A DNA stretch of 64,000 nt, taken from the NCBI RefSeq assembly GCF_026210795.1, contig NC_089439.1, positions 4,030,001 to 4,094,000 on the forward strand, read 5' to 3'. Source of the stretch: Rhizophagus irregularis. Its lineage: Eukaryota > Glomeromycota > Glomeromycetes > Glomerales > Glomeraceae. Positions 22,025-35,868 of this stretch are shown here, in pieces. Numbering within the stretch: the first letter of the stretch is position 1; every line of letters starts with the position of its first letter. The translations under genes were made by a program, and so were the position numbers. Under the pieces are notes generated by a model, which worked only from the letters and a program-made list of their open reading frames with translations, was not told the DNA's origin and made no database searches.

Positions 22025-25000
22025 TTACATATGACCACTTCTTGACATCCATTTTCCCATTCTACCTCCTTCATCATTAACAACTTCGGATTCAGCAACT
22101 TTCTTCCATTTCTTCAATAATTTATTGCCCTTGTCTCCATCATCTTTTTCATTCAATTTCCTTAATAAAAATTTTGTTACCCCTTTGAATTTTTTATCAT
22201 ATCTATCAGGAAAGTGATGAAATAACCAATTCCTACGTAAACTTATATCTGTAAATAATTCAGGCCTAGATTTTTCACATACAATATCTTTCGTATAGAA
22301 TGCTATTGAAGATTTAATGTGTGATCTATGAAATCCTTTATACAAATAATATATTGTACCAGGTATATATAGTTTTTGTGCGGATGAATTGGACTTTAAT
22401 GCTGTTCGATAATCATCAATTGAAGTTAGGATTTTAGCCAATTTGTCTTTTGAACTTAACTATAGATAAACAATATAAATGTTAGTAAAAAGTTGAAATA
22501 AAAAATAATAATTTTTTTTTTAATACGAACCTTTTTGTATTTCTCATTTTTCAATTCACTAGCAGCAAATTTAACTAACTCTTTAAAATCCATTAAATTT
22601 CCATAACTCAATCGTGGTATAACATCATTCTCATTAACAAAATTATCAATACAACTTTCAGTTTCAGCTCTACAAGCTAATTCTAAAGAACAACAAGGTG
22701 CCGTAGCAAAATTCCATGCATGTATATCAATTCCTTGTTCGATTAAATCTTTACATTTGTCTCTTAACAATAATGTAACTACTGCTGAAACTGCGGCTCC
22801 CAATGAATGTCCAATAATTTGTATCGCATTTGACTTAAATTTTTTTACGGCTTCTCTAATATCATCCAGTGAATGATTTACTAAGTATTGTGCACTACGC
22901 AATACTCCTCTGTGAACAAACCCTCCATTCCAAGGTTCATAATGTGCTAATGCATCCGTAATCACATCTGTAACATTCTAAATGCGAAAAGGAGTATTAA
23001 ATTTCAGGAGTTAAATTGAGATGGAAATTTTAATTTTCAACTTACCATCGTTCCTCTAATCGATATGATTATTGAGTTAGTCTCTGGATCATGAATTACC
23101 ATGTAATTAGGAACGGATACGGCTTTTTGACCATATTCCCAGCAAATAATATCATCTTTTTCAAGCGAAAAGAATTCTTGGACAGCTTTACGGTCTGAAT
23201 TTATTCTGATTGCATCTATAAAAAAAAATTAGAATCAAATTGACATATACAATAGAATTAATAAAAACAGACTTACTTAAGGGAGCCATATTATGACCAT
23301 ATCCAAACCAATGAAATAAAAAAGATCCCTAATATATATACAGAACAATAATTATTTATTATTTTGCAAGTAGATCCTATTGTATAACTTAAATTACCTA
23401 CATATGAAGCCATAGAATATTTTAAATATTTTTGAGCGGTTTGAATTCTTTCTATATCATGATATAAACATCCTGTCACTTGACTTTTATAAAAGAAAAT
23501 AATTAATTCGTTAATCTTCATAACAGAAAGTAAAATATTAATTTTTAAACCTACTTTGGCTTTTGAGAATAGTATTTTTCCAACAACATATAAGCTTTCA
23601 AGAACTCCAATTTACTCAATCTCCATCCATGATCAAAGAAAGCATGATACAACACAGTGATCTCTTTAATAGCATCCCTTGTCTCTTGATTTAATACCCT
23701 ATCAAGTATGCCTAAAGGCCTAGTTTCAGGATGCGTTATATTCGCAAATTCTCCTTCATCGGCTTCCTCTATCTCACTTGATACTTCTTGATCTACGATT
23801 CCTCTCGTGTTTGCTATTACTGGAGGTAATATTTGTCTATTTTGATCGTTGTTACTGCTTGAAAGCAAAGCTGGTGCTGTTTTTGAACGAGTTACAACAG
23901 GTTTTGGTTGGCTTGAAGGTTTTGGAGAAAGAAGCGGTGGATCATTTTGAAAGTGAAATTTTATTGCAATATCTATTGTACCAATTTTCTGAGGATGTGG
24001 ATCACCACTAAATTCCAATGGAAAATTTCTATAAAACAAAATAGTTTGACATCAATTTTTTATAAGGAATTTTAAACATTTTCAAATGATATTTACCCTT
24101 CAAAATCCTTTTGATTCAAAATCGAATCTTTTAAAGCACTTAGTCTGACAATTACTCTTCCTAATTTTTTTTTTGCGTACAAAAAACTAGCATGTTCATA
24201 AACATCAATTTTTAAGGCATCAAATACAAAAGAATGATAATCAAAAGGGAATAAAAACATTTTCTTTAATTGTTCTTGATATGATGAACTTGGTTTTGTG
24301 TGATGTGTAACTGAATGAATAACTAATCTTATTGATGTTTTTGCTTTGGAATTTGGTGATCGCGGTGGGTTAAAATCTAATTTTGTTATACGAACTAACA
24401 TGTTATCTAAAGAAGAGAGGAGAAAGATTTGGAAATTTAAGAAACCTTAAATATTTCAATTTTATTAAAGAATACGCAATTAAAAGAAAAAAATTAATAA
24501 TACCTGGTAATGCATCACCAGACACTAAATACAAAGAAAAAAGTTAATAATTAATATTGGATGCACAATTAATTAATTTTTGAACCTTAACGAAGTAATT
24601 AAGAAAAACATACATAACGAATCTTCGCTTGATTTCTGAGATGATGAAGAGGATTCTTGTTCTTGTATAATAATAAATGATATAATTTTTTTGTAAAAAG
24701 TGACTTTTAAAGCAAATAGCAGAAAAATAAATTAATTACCTTGATTAAATTGGTTTTTATTAGGAAAAAGAACTTGTGGAGACGTATCGATTTCTTCCGG
24801 CACTTTTTTAAGTGAATATGAGAAAAAAATAATGAAAATGAAAAATGAAATCATAATAATGTTTTTAGAATCATTTCAAAAAATTAAAATCTTACATTTC
24901 CTCAATCCTTCGTTTTCATTATTATCAAATCCAAAATTATTTGATTTCAAATTATTGTCATTTTTTATCAAAATTCCCCTATTATCATCAACACTAGAAT

Positions 25001-25721
25001 CACTTTTATTCACGCTAGGAAACAAATTATAAAGCCTTCTACTATTATAAGTTCCTGAATCTTTGATTTGATTTTCTTTTTTCCATTGCTGAATATTAAT
25101 ATTATTATTTATTCTAGAATATTGTAAAGAACTATTTCTTGTTGTCTTGAAAGAGTTCCTAATAAAACTACCAGAGTTCCTATAAGAATTTCTTAGGGAT
25201 TGTGATTTCATTGTAATTAAATTAACATTTGAACTCCAATCAAACTCTTTCCATACTTTTTCTAAATCATTTTCCTTTTGATCATTCTTATCAGATGATA
25301 TCATAGATTCTGGTTCTTCAGATAAAAATTGCTGCTCTTCTTCTTCATCAGAATCATCGGTAGTAGCATCTGATTCAAATTCTACTTCCTCGGCTACTTT
25401 TTGTTTAAATAGAGAATTTTTATCTTTTTTTAATTTATTAGCAATTTCTCTTGGTATATGCAATGTACTGATCTGATCTTGAGATCTTGCTAATTCGTCG
25501 ACGTGTTTTTCTAATTCATTAATCATTAATTGTGTTTCAGGGTTAAAGTATGTGTCGTAATTTATAGATGAACGTGAACTAGCATTAGATAATCTTTTCT
25601 TTCTATTAAAAATATTGTCTACTTGTAAATTATCTTCAAAATAATCCGTAGTATCATTTTTATTATCATTGGATAGACTTCTAACTAAGTTTATTGTTTC
25701 TTTCGAAGCAGCCATGAGCAT
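22025..25721 (-). CDS. C2-domain plus class 3 lipase (diacylglycerol-lipase-like)
   Basis: Predicted lipase acting on glycerolipid at a membrane surface. Eleven exons: 25721-24896, 24802-24740, 24661-24614, 24524-24504, 24406-24097, 24028-23555, 23483-23402, 23328-23277, 23215-23046, 22977-22531, 22459-22025; 2928 nt, 975 residues. One exon is only 21 nt. Order: an acidic, Ser/Asn-rich N-terminus of about 330 residues; a C2-like domain (begins NMLVRITKLDFNPP, ends TIDIAIKFHFQN); a linker; then a lipase-3 core with VPNYMVIHDPETNSIIISIR, GFVHRGVLRSAQYL, nucleophile elbow IQIIGHSLGAAVSAVV, and NENDVIPRLSYGNL carrying the likely catalytic Asp. The late HRSHIKSS could supply the His. This is the layout of soluble DAG lipases with no membrane domain. 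The C2 call is by pattern and less certain. Confidence 0.85.
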
Positions 25722-26152
25722 TCCAGGTAGTAAAAATTCTAGGCTTTTTTGTGTTTTTATTTTGTCTAAAATAGAATTTTCTTGATAATAAACCAGTTAT
25801 AACCAGAAAACTGAATAAATAATATTTCTAAATAATTATACAATAAATTATACTACACAAAATATTCAAAATATTCCTCGAAGCAAAAAAAAAGGAAATA
25901 AATATTTTAACGGAATAAATTTTCTTTTAATAAGATTTTATTTTTATTTTTAGTAAATTTTATTATTATATATTTTAGGTAATTGGCTGTAGGAGCACGC
26001 TCTTGAAAAAAATAACTGCATTTCTGATTTGTGTAATCGTAACACGATCATCTAATATATATAGTATTGAAGACCGAAAATAACCGAAATTATGTTTAAC
26101 TTATTTTTTAAATTTGGAAAATAATTAAAATAATTAATTTAATGGTTTTATT
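25722..26152. other. Divergent intergenic region
   Basis: 430 bp between the lipase start (minus) and the Sec8 start (plus). AT-rich; no ORF seen. An upstream ATG at 26,142 is out of use because it reaches a stop after three further codons, so Sec8 is taken to begin at 26,153. Confidence 0.5.
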
Positions 26153-29100
26153 ATGATGTCTGATTATAATGATTATAATGGTGATGGTAATAGATACGAA
26201 GATTGGGGGGCATTAAACGCAAATGATAGAAATGTCCAAAATGATAGTTTCCGAGAGATGGAAAGTAAGCCAAAAGATTCATTTTAATTAAATTATTTTT
26301 ATTTTTTATTTTATTTTTTTTTGATCATTAATTTTTTTTTCAGATGTCATGCGACAGATCAAAGAAAAATGGGATTTCATGATAAATGAAGATGTAAGTA
26401 ATTAAATGTTTGCTGAATTTGTTTATTTGATTAGTTTTTTAACAAGTGATTAATTTTGATAGTTTAATCCTGTTCCTCTTGCTTTGGAATTACTTGATGG
26501 CAGTTCACTTGGCAAGGATTACGGAGTATTTAAACAAATGAACAGCAATTTAGATAAAGCTCTTCAATATATTGTTGATGGTACTGATTAAGATAATTGA
26601 ACTTTATTGTTTACAATTTTAAAGTATTTTAATAAACCATTTTTATTTTAGATTATTATCAAGGGTTTAACAGTTCAATTGGTACATTTGGAGGAGTTAT
26701 CCATAATATTGGAGGTAAGTTTATCTTGTGATCATCTGGTTTTATTCATCTTTCTAACTTTATATAAACAATATTAGATTCTCAGGAAAGAGTAAAAGAT
26801 ATGAAGACACAACTTAAAGTATGTAAAGAATCATTGATGTCAAAACGTTCAGATCTTCTTCAATTGTGGTTTCGTAGCCAACAATATAAAGAGATGATTC
26901 GTATATTAGATCAAATGTGAGTATGTTTAAATTAATTCTTTAAAAAAAGAAAAATGAAATTTATAAAATATTTTTTTTCTCCCATTATTGTAGAGAAGAG
27001 TTTAAGGAAATACCAGAAAAATTGGAGGCTTTATTAAGAGAAAAGCATTTTTTAACAGCTTCTAAAATGTTATTGGATGTAATAAAAACCTTAGGAAAAA
27101 AAGAAATGGCTGGAATCGGAGCTTTATCGGATTTAAGAAGATACCTTAAGGCACAACAAAGTGTAATTAATTGTAATATGATGATCTTACGTAATATTTA
27201 AATTCGTCAATAATATTATTTTTGTTCATTAGTCACTTCACGAACTTTTGATTGAGGAGTTACACAACCATTTATATCTAAAAAATTCATATTGTGATAG
27301 TAAATGGGTAAAGTACATTAAGGATCAGAAATCATGTATGTAATCTTCTCTTACTTATTAATATGTATTTTTGAAATATTAAAGTATATTTATTATTATA
27401 GTGCCTTCATCGCTCATGGAATGGAATTCCGGAAAGGAATTCCGCAAGGTAAGTTATATTACATCAAGGAATAAAAAGAATTTACAAGGTAAGCAAATAA
27501 TTCTAGAATGTTATTTGAATTTATATTACTGGCTAATATTTTAATAAATTATAGTCGATACTGCTATTGTTACAAGCGTACCACTTAGCCCTAGATCGCC
27601 TAAACCCTTTAGCACTGTAAATCTTAATGATGAAGATGAAAGAGTAGGTATATTATATTCATGTAAAAAAACTAGCTATTTTTATTAATTTTTATGTCAT
27701 AATATATACGTATAGATTACAGAAAACACTGATATAAATCCTGAAACCGACTCATTTTATTACATGGAAATTTTAATGGAATCTCTTGCTACTTTAGGAA
27801 AATTACCACAAGCGCTTGAAGTATTATTAATTTATTTTATAATTGTGTTCATTATAATTATAAATACATATATTAATTTTTGTTGGTATTTTAGACCATA
27901 ACACAAAGAATTCCAATAGAATTATATCAATTAGTTGATAAGACAGTTGCTGAAGTGGAAGAAAGGTATTAATTAAATCAGAGATTTCTATATTTATAAT
28001 ATAAAATTTACAATTATATAATTTTCTACTTAGGAATTCAGATATTTATAGCCAAAAATCGAAGAATGATGATATAATAGATATATTTACGTTAGATTCT
28101 CCGGAAAATGATTCCCAAATGGAAATATTAAGAGACCTACTTTGGACTACATATTCTAAATTAGATGCGGTACTACAAGGGCATAGGTTTATTCTTGACA
28201 TTGTAGAAAGGATTAGCAAGGTTAGAAATTGCTATTTGATTTTATTTTTCTTATGATTTTAAATTTTACCGTATAATAATAATTTTCTATTTGTTTATAG
28301 AGACCAGAATACGCAAAGGTTACAGATGGTTAATATAAATTTAGATTAATTTATTCATTTATGTAAACTTTTACAGTATTAATGATTTTTTTTTTTCATT
28401 TAGAGTCACGAAAGATTAGAGTTTACCCTTTCGTTGAAATTTGGAAACCTGTACAAAGTGAGGTAAATGTTTATTGAATTAATATTCTACAAAATTTTTT
28501 TATAAATTATATTTTATTAATTACTTAACGAAAATTACTTTTAATCTTTAAAGGTTCGAACTCTTTTACGTGATTATATTACAGAAGACGAGAGAGAGTC
28601 TGTTTCGGAAAATAATCCCGAGGCTTCGTTTCAAGATATGATAAAAGATAAGCGGGCTCGTGACTCTTCTAAAGTTTGTATCATTTATAATTAGAAAATT
28701 CCTTTGTAATAAATAAGGTTGCTCATCTATATGTTTTTTGAACAGCAATTGTTTAGATTTGGAGATTCAGTACCAAATAAAGAGTTAGATAAATATTATG
28801 AACGGGATGTTTCAACAGTACTTAAAGAATCATTACCAGAAGTGTTTACAAAAGTACCGGATGAAAGACAATTATCAGTATTCGTAGTTGATAGATTTGC
28901 AAATACAAATATGACAGCAGGGCATAGACTTGTTGTTAAGCCTGATGCATTTAATGTATCAGTTTTATTTAAACCAACTCTTGCGTTTTTAGATAAAGTT
29001 AAAACTATTATACCACCTAGGTAGGTTTTTTTTTCCTAAAAAAAAAAAATTACTTGTTTGTCATAAATCTATTAATGTATGGGAATAATGTATTTAGTGC

Positions 29101-31320
29101 GCAACATTCTTCTGCGGATTTCACAACTTTCTTGGACGACTTTGTATTTAATGTATTCTTACCACAGATTGGCGATAAAATATTTGAATTATTTCGTCAA
29201 GCTACAACTGGTAATTTAATTTTCCTGAATTCCAATTAAAATCTGTTGAAGTGGCTAAATTTTTTGTGCAAAACAGGTTCAGATGCATTCCAAGAAGATC
29301 CAAATTACAAAACTTATTCTACATTGCCCGTTGTCAAAGTAAATTTGATATTATTAAATATTCTTTTTTTTTTGAATTTTTATATCTATAATTTTTGGTT
29401 AATTTTCTTTTAGAGCGCATCTTCATTAATGATGATTATAGAAAGTCTTTGTGCTATGCTTCATACTATGGCAAGCCACAAAGAAGAATATAATAAAATG
29501 ATCATTTCTCTACTTACACGATATTATGTAAGGTGTTTTGAGCAATATCAAGGTAAATTACCTAAATATGAAAATAATTTTTTTTTTAAAAAAAAAAAGT
29601 CCACTAAAATTATATTTATTTACTTTTGGGTAAAATATAGCAATTGTATCAAAGAATAAAGGTGATGCAAATGTAAAAGATGATGCAAATAATCAGGGAA
29701 TTAGTGCCATTTGGGTACAACAAGATCAATTATCTGAAGTTCTAGGACAATATCCCTACCTTGCTGAAGATAATGTTAGAAATCGAAGAAAAAGGAAAAT
29801 GTTTTGTGATAAGGTTTATATTATCAAAATTATTCTTTTTGATTGTATATTAATTTGATTTGTTAAATTTTTTTTTTTATGTTGTTAATTTAGGAAACGA
29901 GAATTGAAATGAATTTTAAGAAGAATCGAGAGATTAGCGCAGGACAATTAATCACTGAGAATAAGAGATTAACAGCTTTGTCAAATCTTTACCATAGTTT
30001 GGTAAGGAGTGAAATTTCGTGATTTAATATGTGAAACAATTTACTAATATTATTTAATTCAATCAGAAATGGTTTGTCGCCAAAATTTGGGAACTTCGCG
30101 GTAGAGATTCTAAACCGAAACCGATAAGCTCAAAAATGGATGATGGAAATTTGGTAAATAAGAATCATTAGAAATACTAATTTTATATAATAAATGATAT
30201 TGACTTTTCTTGTAATTTAGGCTAAATTAAGTCGTCGTTGGTCATTATATGGTGGTGTTAATGTTAATGCACATGCTATTGCTAAAGAGAATGAGAAGAA
30301 AAAAGAAATTGATGAAGAAAAAGAGTGTAGTTTACCGTTAACAGGAGAAATGGCAAAGTATGATTAAATAATTGAAAATTTTAATGTTAAATTGGATAAA
30401 CTTTTAATTCATGTGAATTTTAGTCGATTTGATGCATTGTTGGCTACTTTTCAACAATTGGCGGAACAATCCTTGTTTACCTTGAGAGTTGAATTGCGAT
30501 GCCATACATTACATTATGTTGATAAAGCAATGCGGGAGGTGAGTTTCGTTGAGATAATTGATTTTATTTTAATAAGATAATTGTAACGAATTTATTTTTG
30601 TTATATGATTGTAGGGTAATTATCAACTTGAATATGAAGCATATGAACCTGATCCATTTGTTTTAACACTTAATACAGATGTGGTAAAATATGATGAGAG
30701 TATTGTATCTCATTTACCAGCTAAAGAACACAAGTAAGATTATTAGAACTTATTTTATAAATTTCTTTTTTTTTCAATAAAATTTTGTTATTTTAATTTT
30801 TTTTCTCTCTGATAGATTTATATTCGAAGGACTTGATTCATTGATGGAACATGTGTTAGTGAATAATGCAATTTACACTAGAAATTTAAATAAAAATGGT
30901 GTCATGAAAATGACACGTAACATACTTGCATTACAACAAAATTTGAAAAATATTGTTGAAACACCGGGAGAAATTTCTTTGGAAAGAGCCAGAAGATATT
31001 ACGAAATGTTTAACATGGGACCTGTCGTATGTATACTTAATCTTTCACTAAGAATACAATGTTAAGTTTTTATTAATTAAATATTTTGTTTTATTTATTT
31101 ATTTATTTATTTATTTTAGAATATGTTGAATCAGATTAGAGAACAAGGAGCTATATATTCTTTTGAAGAGTATAAAATCATGTTGGAAATTATGTATAAA
31201 ATTGACCCAGCAGAAGATCAAACTGTACCTACTCCTCGTGCTGAAAATCCATCTTCCAATAGAAGATTGTATAACGAAAATCTTTTGGAATTAAATGAAT
31301 TAATGCTTGATTTTCTTTAA
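26153..31320 (+). CDS. Exocyst complex subunit Sec8 (EXOC4)
   Basis: Subunit of the octameric exocyst that tethers secretory vesicles at sites of polarised growth, important at hyphal tips. I place 27 exons: 26153-26264, 26344-26393, 26463-26580, 26652-26714, 26778-26916, 26994-27162, 27233-27335, 27402-27488, 27555-27643, 27716-27820, 27895-27965, 28034-28220, 28301-28328, 28404-28462, 28554-28673, 28746-29020, 29098-29210, 29277-29338, 29414-29552, 29641-29813, 29894-30001, 30067-30153, 30221-30357, 30424-30538, 30615-30733, 30816-31026, 31120-31320. Total 3240 nt, 1079 residues, close to yeast Sec8. Recognisable blocks are VMRQIKEKWDFMINED, ALQYIVDDYYQGFNSSIG, the coiled-coil-like SQERVKDMKTQLKVCKESL, LHELLIEELHNHLYLK, and near the end RARRYYEMFNMGP. 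All junctions use GT-AG and preserve frame. Confidence 0.9.
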
Positions 31321-32981
31321 TTTAATATATTACGTAATTTTATTTGTTAGTTCTTATATTTATTTATTTATATTTTAATAGGATCTATTTTTATTTTATT
31401 TTTATTTTTCTTTATTTTTATTTTTTTAATGTTAGAAATAGAAATTACATTAGTATAATAAATGTCTATTTTCAATGAACATCGTTACACGTTTACACGT
31501 TACTTTAACGCTACTTTAATCGTGAACTAATGCGTGTTGCCGATCCCTCCATCATGGGAATTTTTCTTATTATTATGAGGCATTTCTTCTCTCTCACGAA
31601 TGTTGGTAATGTTGGTTAAAAATTAAATCTACAGTTCATTGATATACCAATAAACAAAATATACAACTTAAAATTCATTATTTCACGTTAATTACACATA
31701 TGATCCATTTCATTTTTCAATTCACAAAAAAAAACATAAGGTAAAATTTAAAATATATGTTTTTTTTTTGTTAGGGAAAAAATGATGACAGTTTTTATTG
31801 CCAGTTCAGTGACTGAATTAATGATCAATAAAGTCACCTGCGTCTGAAACAATTTTATTTTTTAATAATAATTATTTTTTCCTTTTTTTATAACTAGTTT
31901 TTTTTTAAAAAAAATTTATATGGTGATTTATACAAGGTAAAATTTAAATACTCGGTTTCGAATTTTTTCGAATGATTCTTGTGCAATCATTACGATTAGA
32001 GATTTGTAACTTTTACAAATATTACAAATTTCTGATATTAATGAATATAATGACTTTTATTTATTGTATGTATGATGAAATAAGTATGAAACATTGTAAG
32101 TACTTTTTTTTTTGCTGTATCTTCTAATAAAGCTGTACTATTATTATAATAACACAGCACATTAAAAATTCTTTTTTAACCAATTACAATATTAAAAAAG
32201 TTTCAATAACCAAATCCCGCGTTTATATTAAGATTATCAGAAAATTTTTACCTAATCAGATCTTTTTCTAATTTTAAAAATTATCTGGTGAAATGGCGCA
32301 GTAAGTAATATAAGGATATATTTTAACATTTTAAATAATTACTTAAAATAGTCTTATTTAAGACGCTAAAAAAAAGTAATCCTTATTTTTTCTGCATATT
32401 CATGCGAAAAAATATGATTATGTTCAAATAAGAAAATTGAAAGAACCAATAGAATCTAGATTATAACGAAGTAATGAATTGAATTTTTTTTTTTTTTCCA
32501 GATATAGACTGATTTTGTGTGCAACATTGTATTAAATTAGCTAAATTGGCTGATCAATCGCTAAATCAGGATTTATTTCTTCAATTTTCCAGTGTTGTCC
32601 TAACACGTTCCCAATAAAATTTCTAAATGTTCTTAACTACATCTTTTTAGTGTTATCCATAGTGCCGGGCAACATTAAGATGAGAGAGATAGTACGATAC
32701 TACGATAATGAATAATAAATATTATTTTTGACGCACGAATTTTTATGAAACCAATAAAATCTATCAGCTAATATGTACATTCCTTTTTCAATTCGCGACC
32801 TTCCTTACTCGTTGAAAAAAATAAGTTCTTGGTACTTCAAATATAAAATTTGTGTCACAATTTATAGTAAATGAATTGCTTTAAAAAGAAGAACAAAAGC
32901 TATTCTTTTTTGGTTTAGTCTATTATCGAGCTAAACTTTTTTAAATATATAATACTGTATATCAAAAAACAAAAAAAAAAG
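31321..32981. other. Intergenic region, mostly non-coding
   Basis: 1.7 kb of homopolymer-rich DNA between Sec8 and the F-box gene. The only item is the small spliced ORF candidate at 32,293-32,535, listed separately. Confidence 0.5.
32293..32535 (+). other. Orphan spliced mini-ORF candidate
   Basis: ATGGCGCA followed by a perfect GTAAGT donor (32,301), a 200-bp intron-like stretch ending in a long T tract and CCAG, then an exon from 32,502 that stays in frame to a stop at 32,535. The product would be 13 residues, MAQYRLILCATLY. The splice sites are strong, but the peptide is tiny and no family is recognisable; it could be a gene remnant, an upstream ORF of an unseen transcript, or chance. 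Confidence 0.25.
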
Positions 32982-34533
32982 ATGCACTGCGAACTTCTTC
33001 CTGATTGCCTTAATAATATCTTTGAATTTTTAGAGGATGATAAAGGAACTTTATATTCATGCTTATTAGTTAATCGACTATGGTGTAAACTTTCTGTTAG
33101 AATTTTATGGAGAAAGAATATTTGGGATTTACGATATAATTTCAAAAGTTCTTGGTACTTTAATCTCTTGTCTTCCTAACGAATCAAGAGATCTTTTATA
33201 CAAGAATAAAATTTTTATTCCAACCCCAACCACAAAAACTCCGTTATTTGATTACGTATCATTTTGTAAATTTATTTCAATTGATGAAATTAATATAATG
33301 ATCGAAAATTATCAAGAAATATCTGACGACGGCGACGACGACGACGACGACAACGATTATGACAACGATGATGATAGTGACAGCGATAACGATTGCAACG
33401 ACAGAAACGACAGCAGCAATAGCAGCAACAATAACAACAACAACAATAATAACAATAATGACAACATTAACAATGACGATAAGAAAGATTTAATTTTAAT
33501 AGCACAGGAAATAATTAAAATGTTTATGAAAAAAATTCCTTCATTAAAAAAATTAAATTATTATTTAAATCCTAATGAGATAAATTATGAAATACTTTTT
33601 ATTGAATTTCCCGGAGCGAAAAATTGTTTGATGAATCTTTCAGAATTAAATTGTAATTCAGATATTCAATCAGAATTTTTTTATCAAATGTCAAAATTTT
33701 GTCATAATATTCAATCATTAACTATAAAATTTGGAGAAAAGGTTTCGAACGGATTAAATGATTTAATTATATCACAAAAGAATTTAAAAAATGTATCATT
33801 GAAACAATCTCATCATGATTGGACAGATATTATACCTTCATTAATAAAACATTCAAATACTATAACTAAATTACTTTTAAAAGGGAAAAATGATCATAAA
33901 CCATTAACATTTATTACAAATTTCATCAATTTAAAAGAACTTATCATAACATTTGATTATTTAAATGCCACATTAAAAGATTTTAAGGATGAATTAAGAT
34001 ATTTTCATTTTCAAAAATTACAAAATTTAAAATTTAGTTTCGGATGTCCAAGATCTGATATATTAATTGATTTTATAAAAATTAATGGAAAAAATTTAAA
34101 TTATCTTTATATAAATAGAGATGATAATTTATTAAATATATCTATACCAAAATTATGTCCAAATCTCAAATTTTTATATACTATTTTTATTGATAAAAAA
34201 TCTTTAATAGATATTTTAAATGGTTGTCAACTTTTGGAGTGTATACAAGTGATGTGCGGTCGTTTACATATAAAAGAAAAAGATATGTTGGAAGCTATTG
34301 TTAAATATTCACCAAAATGTTTTCATGAATTAAGATTATATAATTATGCAAAATCTAATATATTATCTAAAGATTTAGATTCTTTCTTTATTAATTGGAG
34401 TAATCGTATTCCACAAAAATCTATTACTTTTATATGTTTAAATGTTTTTGATGATTTAGAGAAAAGAAATATGAAAATAATTGAAAAATATAGAAAATTA
34501 GGTGTTATTAAAAATGCTAAAACATATTTATAA
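32982..34533 (+). pseudogene. F-box/LRR-type protein, frame-disrupted
   Basis: Begins at ATG 32,982 with an F-box: ELLPDCLNNIFEFLEDD, then LYSCLLVNRLWCKLSVRILW. F-box proteins recruit substrates to SCF ubiquitin ligases. Shortly after (near 33,113-33,118, an A-rich AGAAAGAA) the reading frame must change for the protein to continue, because the first frame stops at 33,177-33,179 while the next frame carries LISCLPNESRDLLYKNK, typical of these proteins, and runs open to 34,533. The downstream part holds a long Asp/Asn run (about 33,322-33,480) and then leucine-rich repeats of the fungal F-box kind. A one-base indel is the simplest explanation; no intron with usable borders is visible there. 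It may be a recent pseudogene or an assembly error. Confidence 0.75.
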
Positions 34534-35220
34534 TGTTTATTACATAGAGATTACTACTATTCTTTTTACAAATTATTATTATTATCCCATTTTATAAGTA
34601 TTATTATTAGCAAATCTCTTATAGAAGAATAAAATATATATCATTGTAAAAGAGAGTCGTTGTGCTTTAGAAAAGTAATAAAATTTCTGTTATTTTATGG
34701 AAGAACGTTTAGTAATTTTTAAAAATTTACTATAAGTCTTTTGAATTCTCCATTTTACAAAACTTTTTCTTCGATAACGCGAGAGATGTTATCTTTCCAA
34801 ATAATACACATACTGTATAACTTTAACAGGTAAGAATTCATCAACCATCTAAAATATGTTAAAATATTATTCGAAAGGGCGACTTTTTCAACTTATTGAT
34901 GAGGTTAAAATATTGACCAAATTTCGGAAAATAATGGAAAGGGTAAAATGTTTGATAATTCATTAAATTTAGAAATGAACTTGCAAACTTTAATGTTGCT
35001 ATTAATGATTAATAAATAAGATGGTACATCTTAAAGAGTCAGTACAAAGTGTATTATAAAAGATGCTATGCGGTTATAGCGGTTATAAGAAGCAGGGATA
35101 TGGATATATATATATATATATAAGGATTAGATAGAATGTACTATACATCAGCTTGCATGCATCCTTTATTAATCAAAATGTTTTTATATAAAAATTTTAT
35201 TAATTAGCCTTTAATTTATC

Positions 35221-35334
35221 CGATCACAAACGAAATCATGTCCAAATACTCAAGTAAAACAAGTTCAGAGTGAACTTAACCTGATAAGCGTATCTGATCA
35301 CAAACGAGATCATGTCCAAATACTCAAGTAAAAT
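35221..35334. repeat. Direct duplication, about 38 bp, two copies 75 bp apart
   Basis: GATCACAAACGARATCATGT followed by CCAAATACTCAAGTAAAA occurs at about 35,222-35,259 and again at 35,297-35,334, with one mismatch seen (A/G). The spacer is unrelated. Confidence 0.85.
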
Positions 35335-35685
35335 AATATTAGACATTGTCCCATTCTTCATCAGGGCATCAAAATCTAACTTCAAATAATAAGAGTAATA
35401 TAACAATTAGAGGCTGTGCAATGAGTAGTGATATCTAAGTCGCTACTTGTTTGGATTGGCCTTTTGACTATCTGATTTATTAGCTTAATACCAAGTTGGT
35501 GTGTAATCAGTTTGGCGTTTCTATTATTTATTTATTCGTCTTAGTATTTCCTTGTGCACTTTGGCATACGTGACGCTTGGATAATAACATAAGGCTCAAG
35601 CGATATACAAATAAATTGTACTGTACCTAGATACATGGGATATTTTACTCGTCAGTTACATAAAAATCTGTAAAAAAAAAGTAAA

Positions 35686-35868
35686 CCATTCTGAAAATTT
35701 TTATTGCTCAAATAGTAGGAGTACTTATCTTGCTTGGTATTGTAACTGGAATATATATTTGTTGTTTTAATAAACACATAAAGGTAGTAGCGGTACCATT
35801 ATTAGTGGTTGCCATGTCAGTAATTTTGATAACACACGCGTCATCTCAGAATACCGAATCATTATAAT
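35686..35868 (+). other. Orphan two-helix membrane fragment
   Basis: A coding-like frame without an upstream ATG contains IAQIVGVLILLGIVTGIYIC, a short Cys/basic loop, and VVAVPLLVVAMSVILITHA, then a stop. These look like two transmembrane helices. A following stretch in another frame includes SSLTWQDHDKDPHTYTLLEV, also coding-like. Probably the remains of a membrane protein gene or a gene with an unseen upstream exon. Confidence 0.3.
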
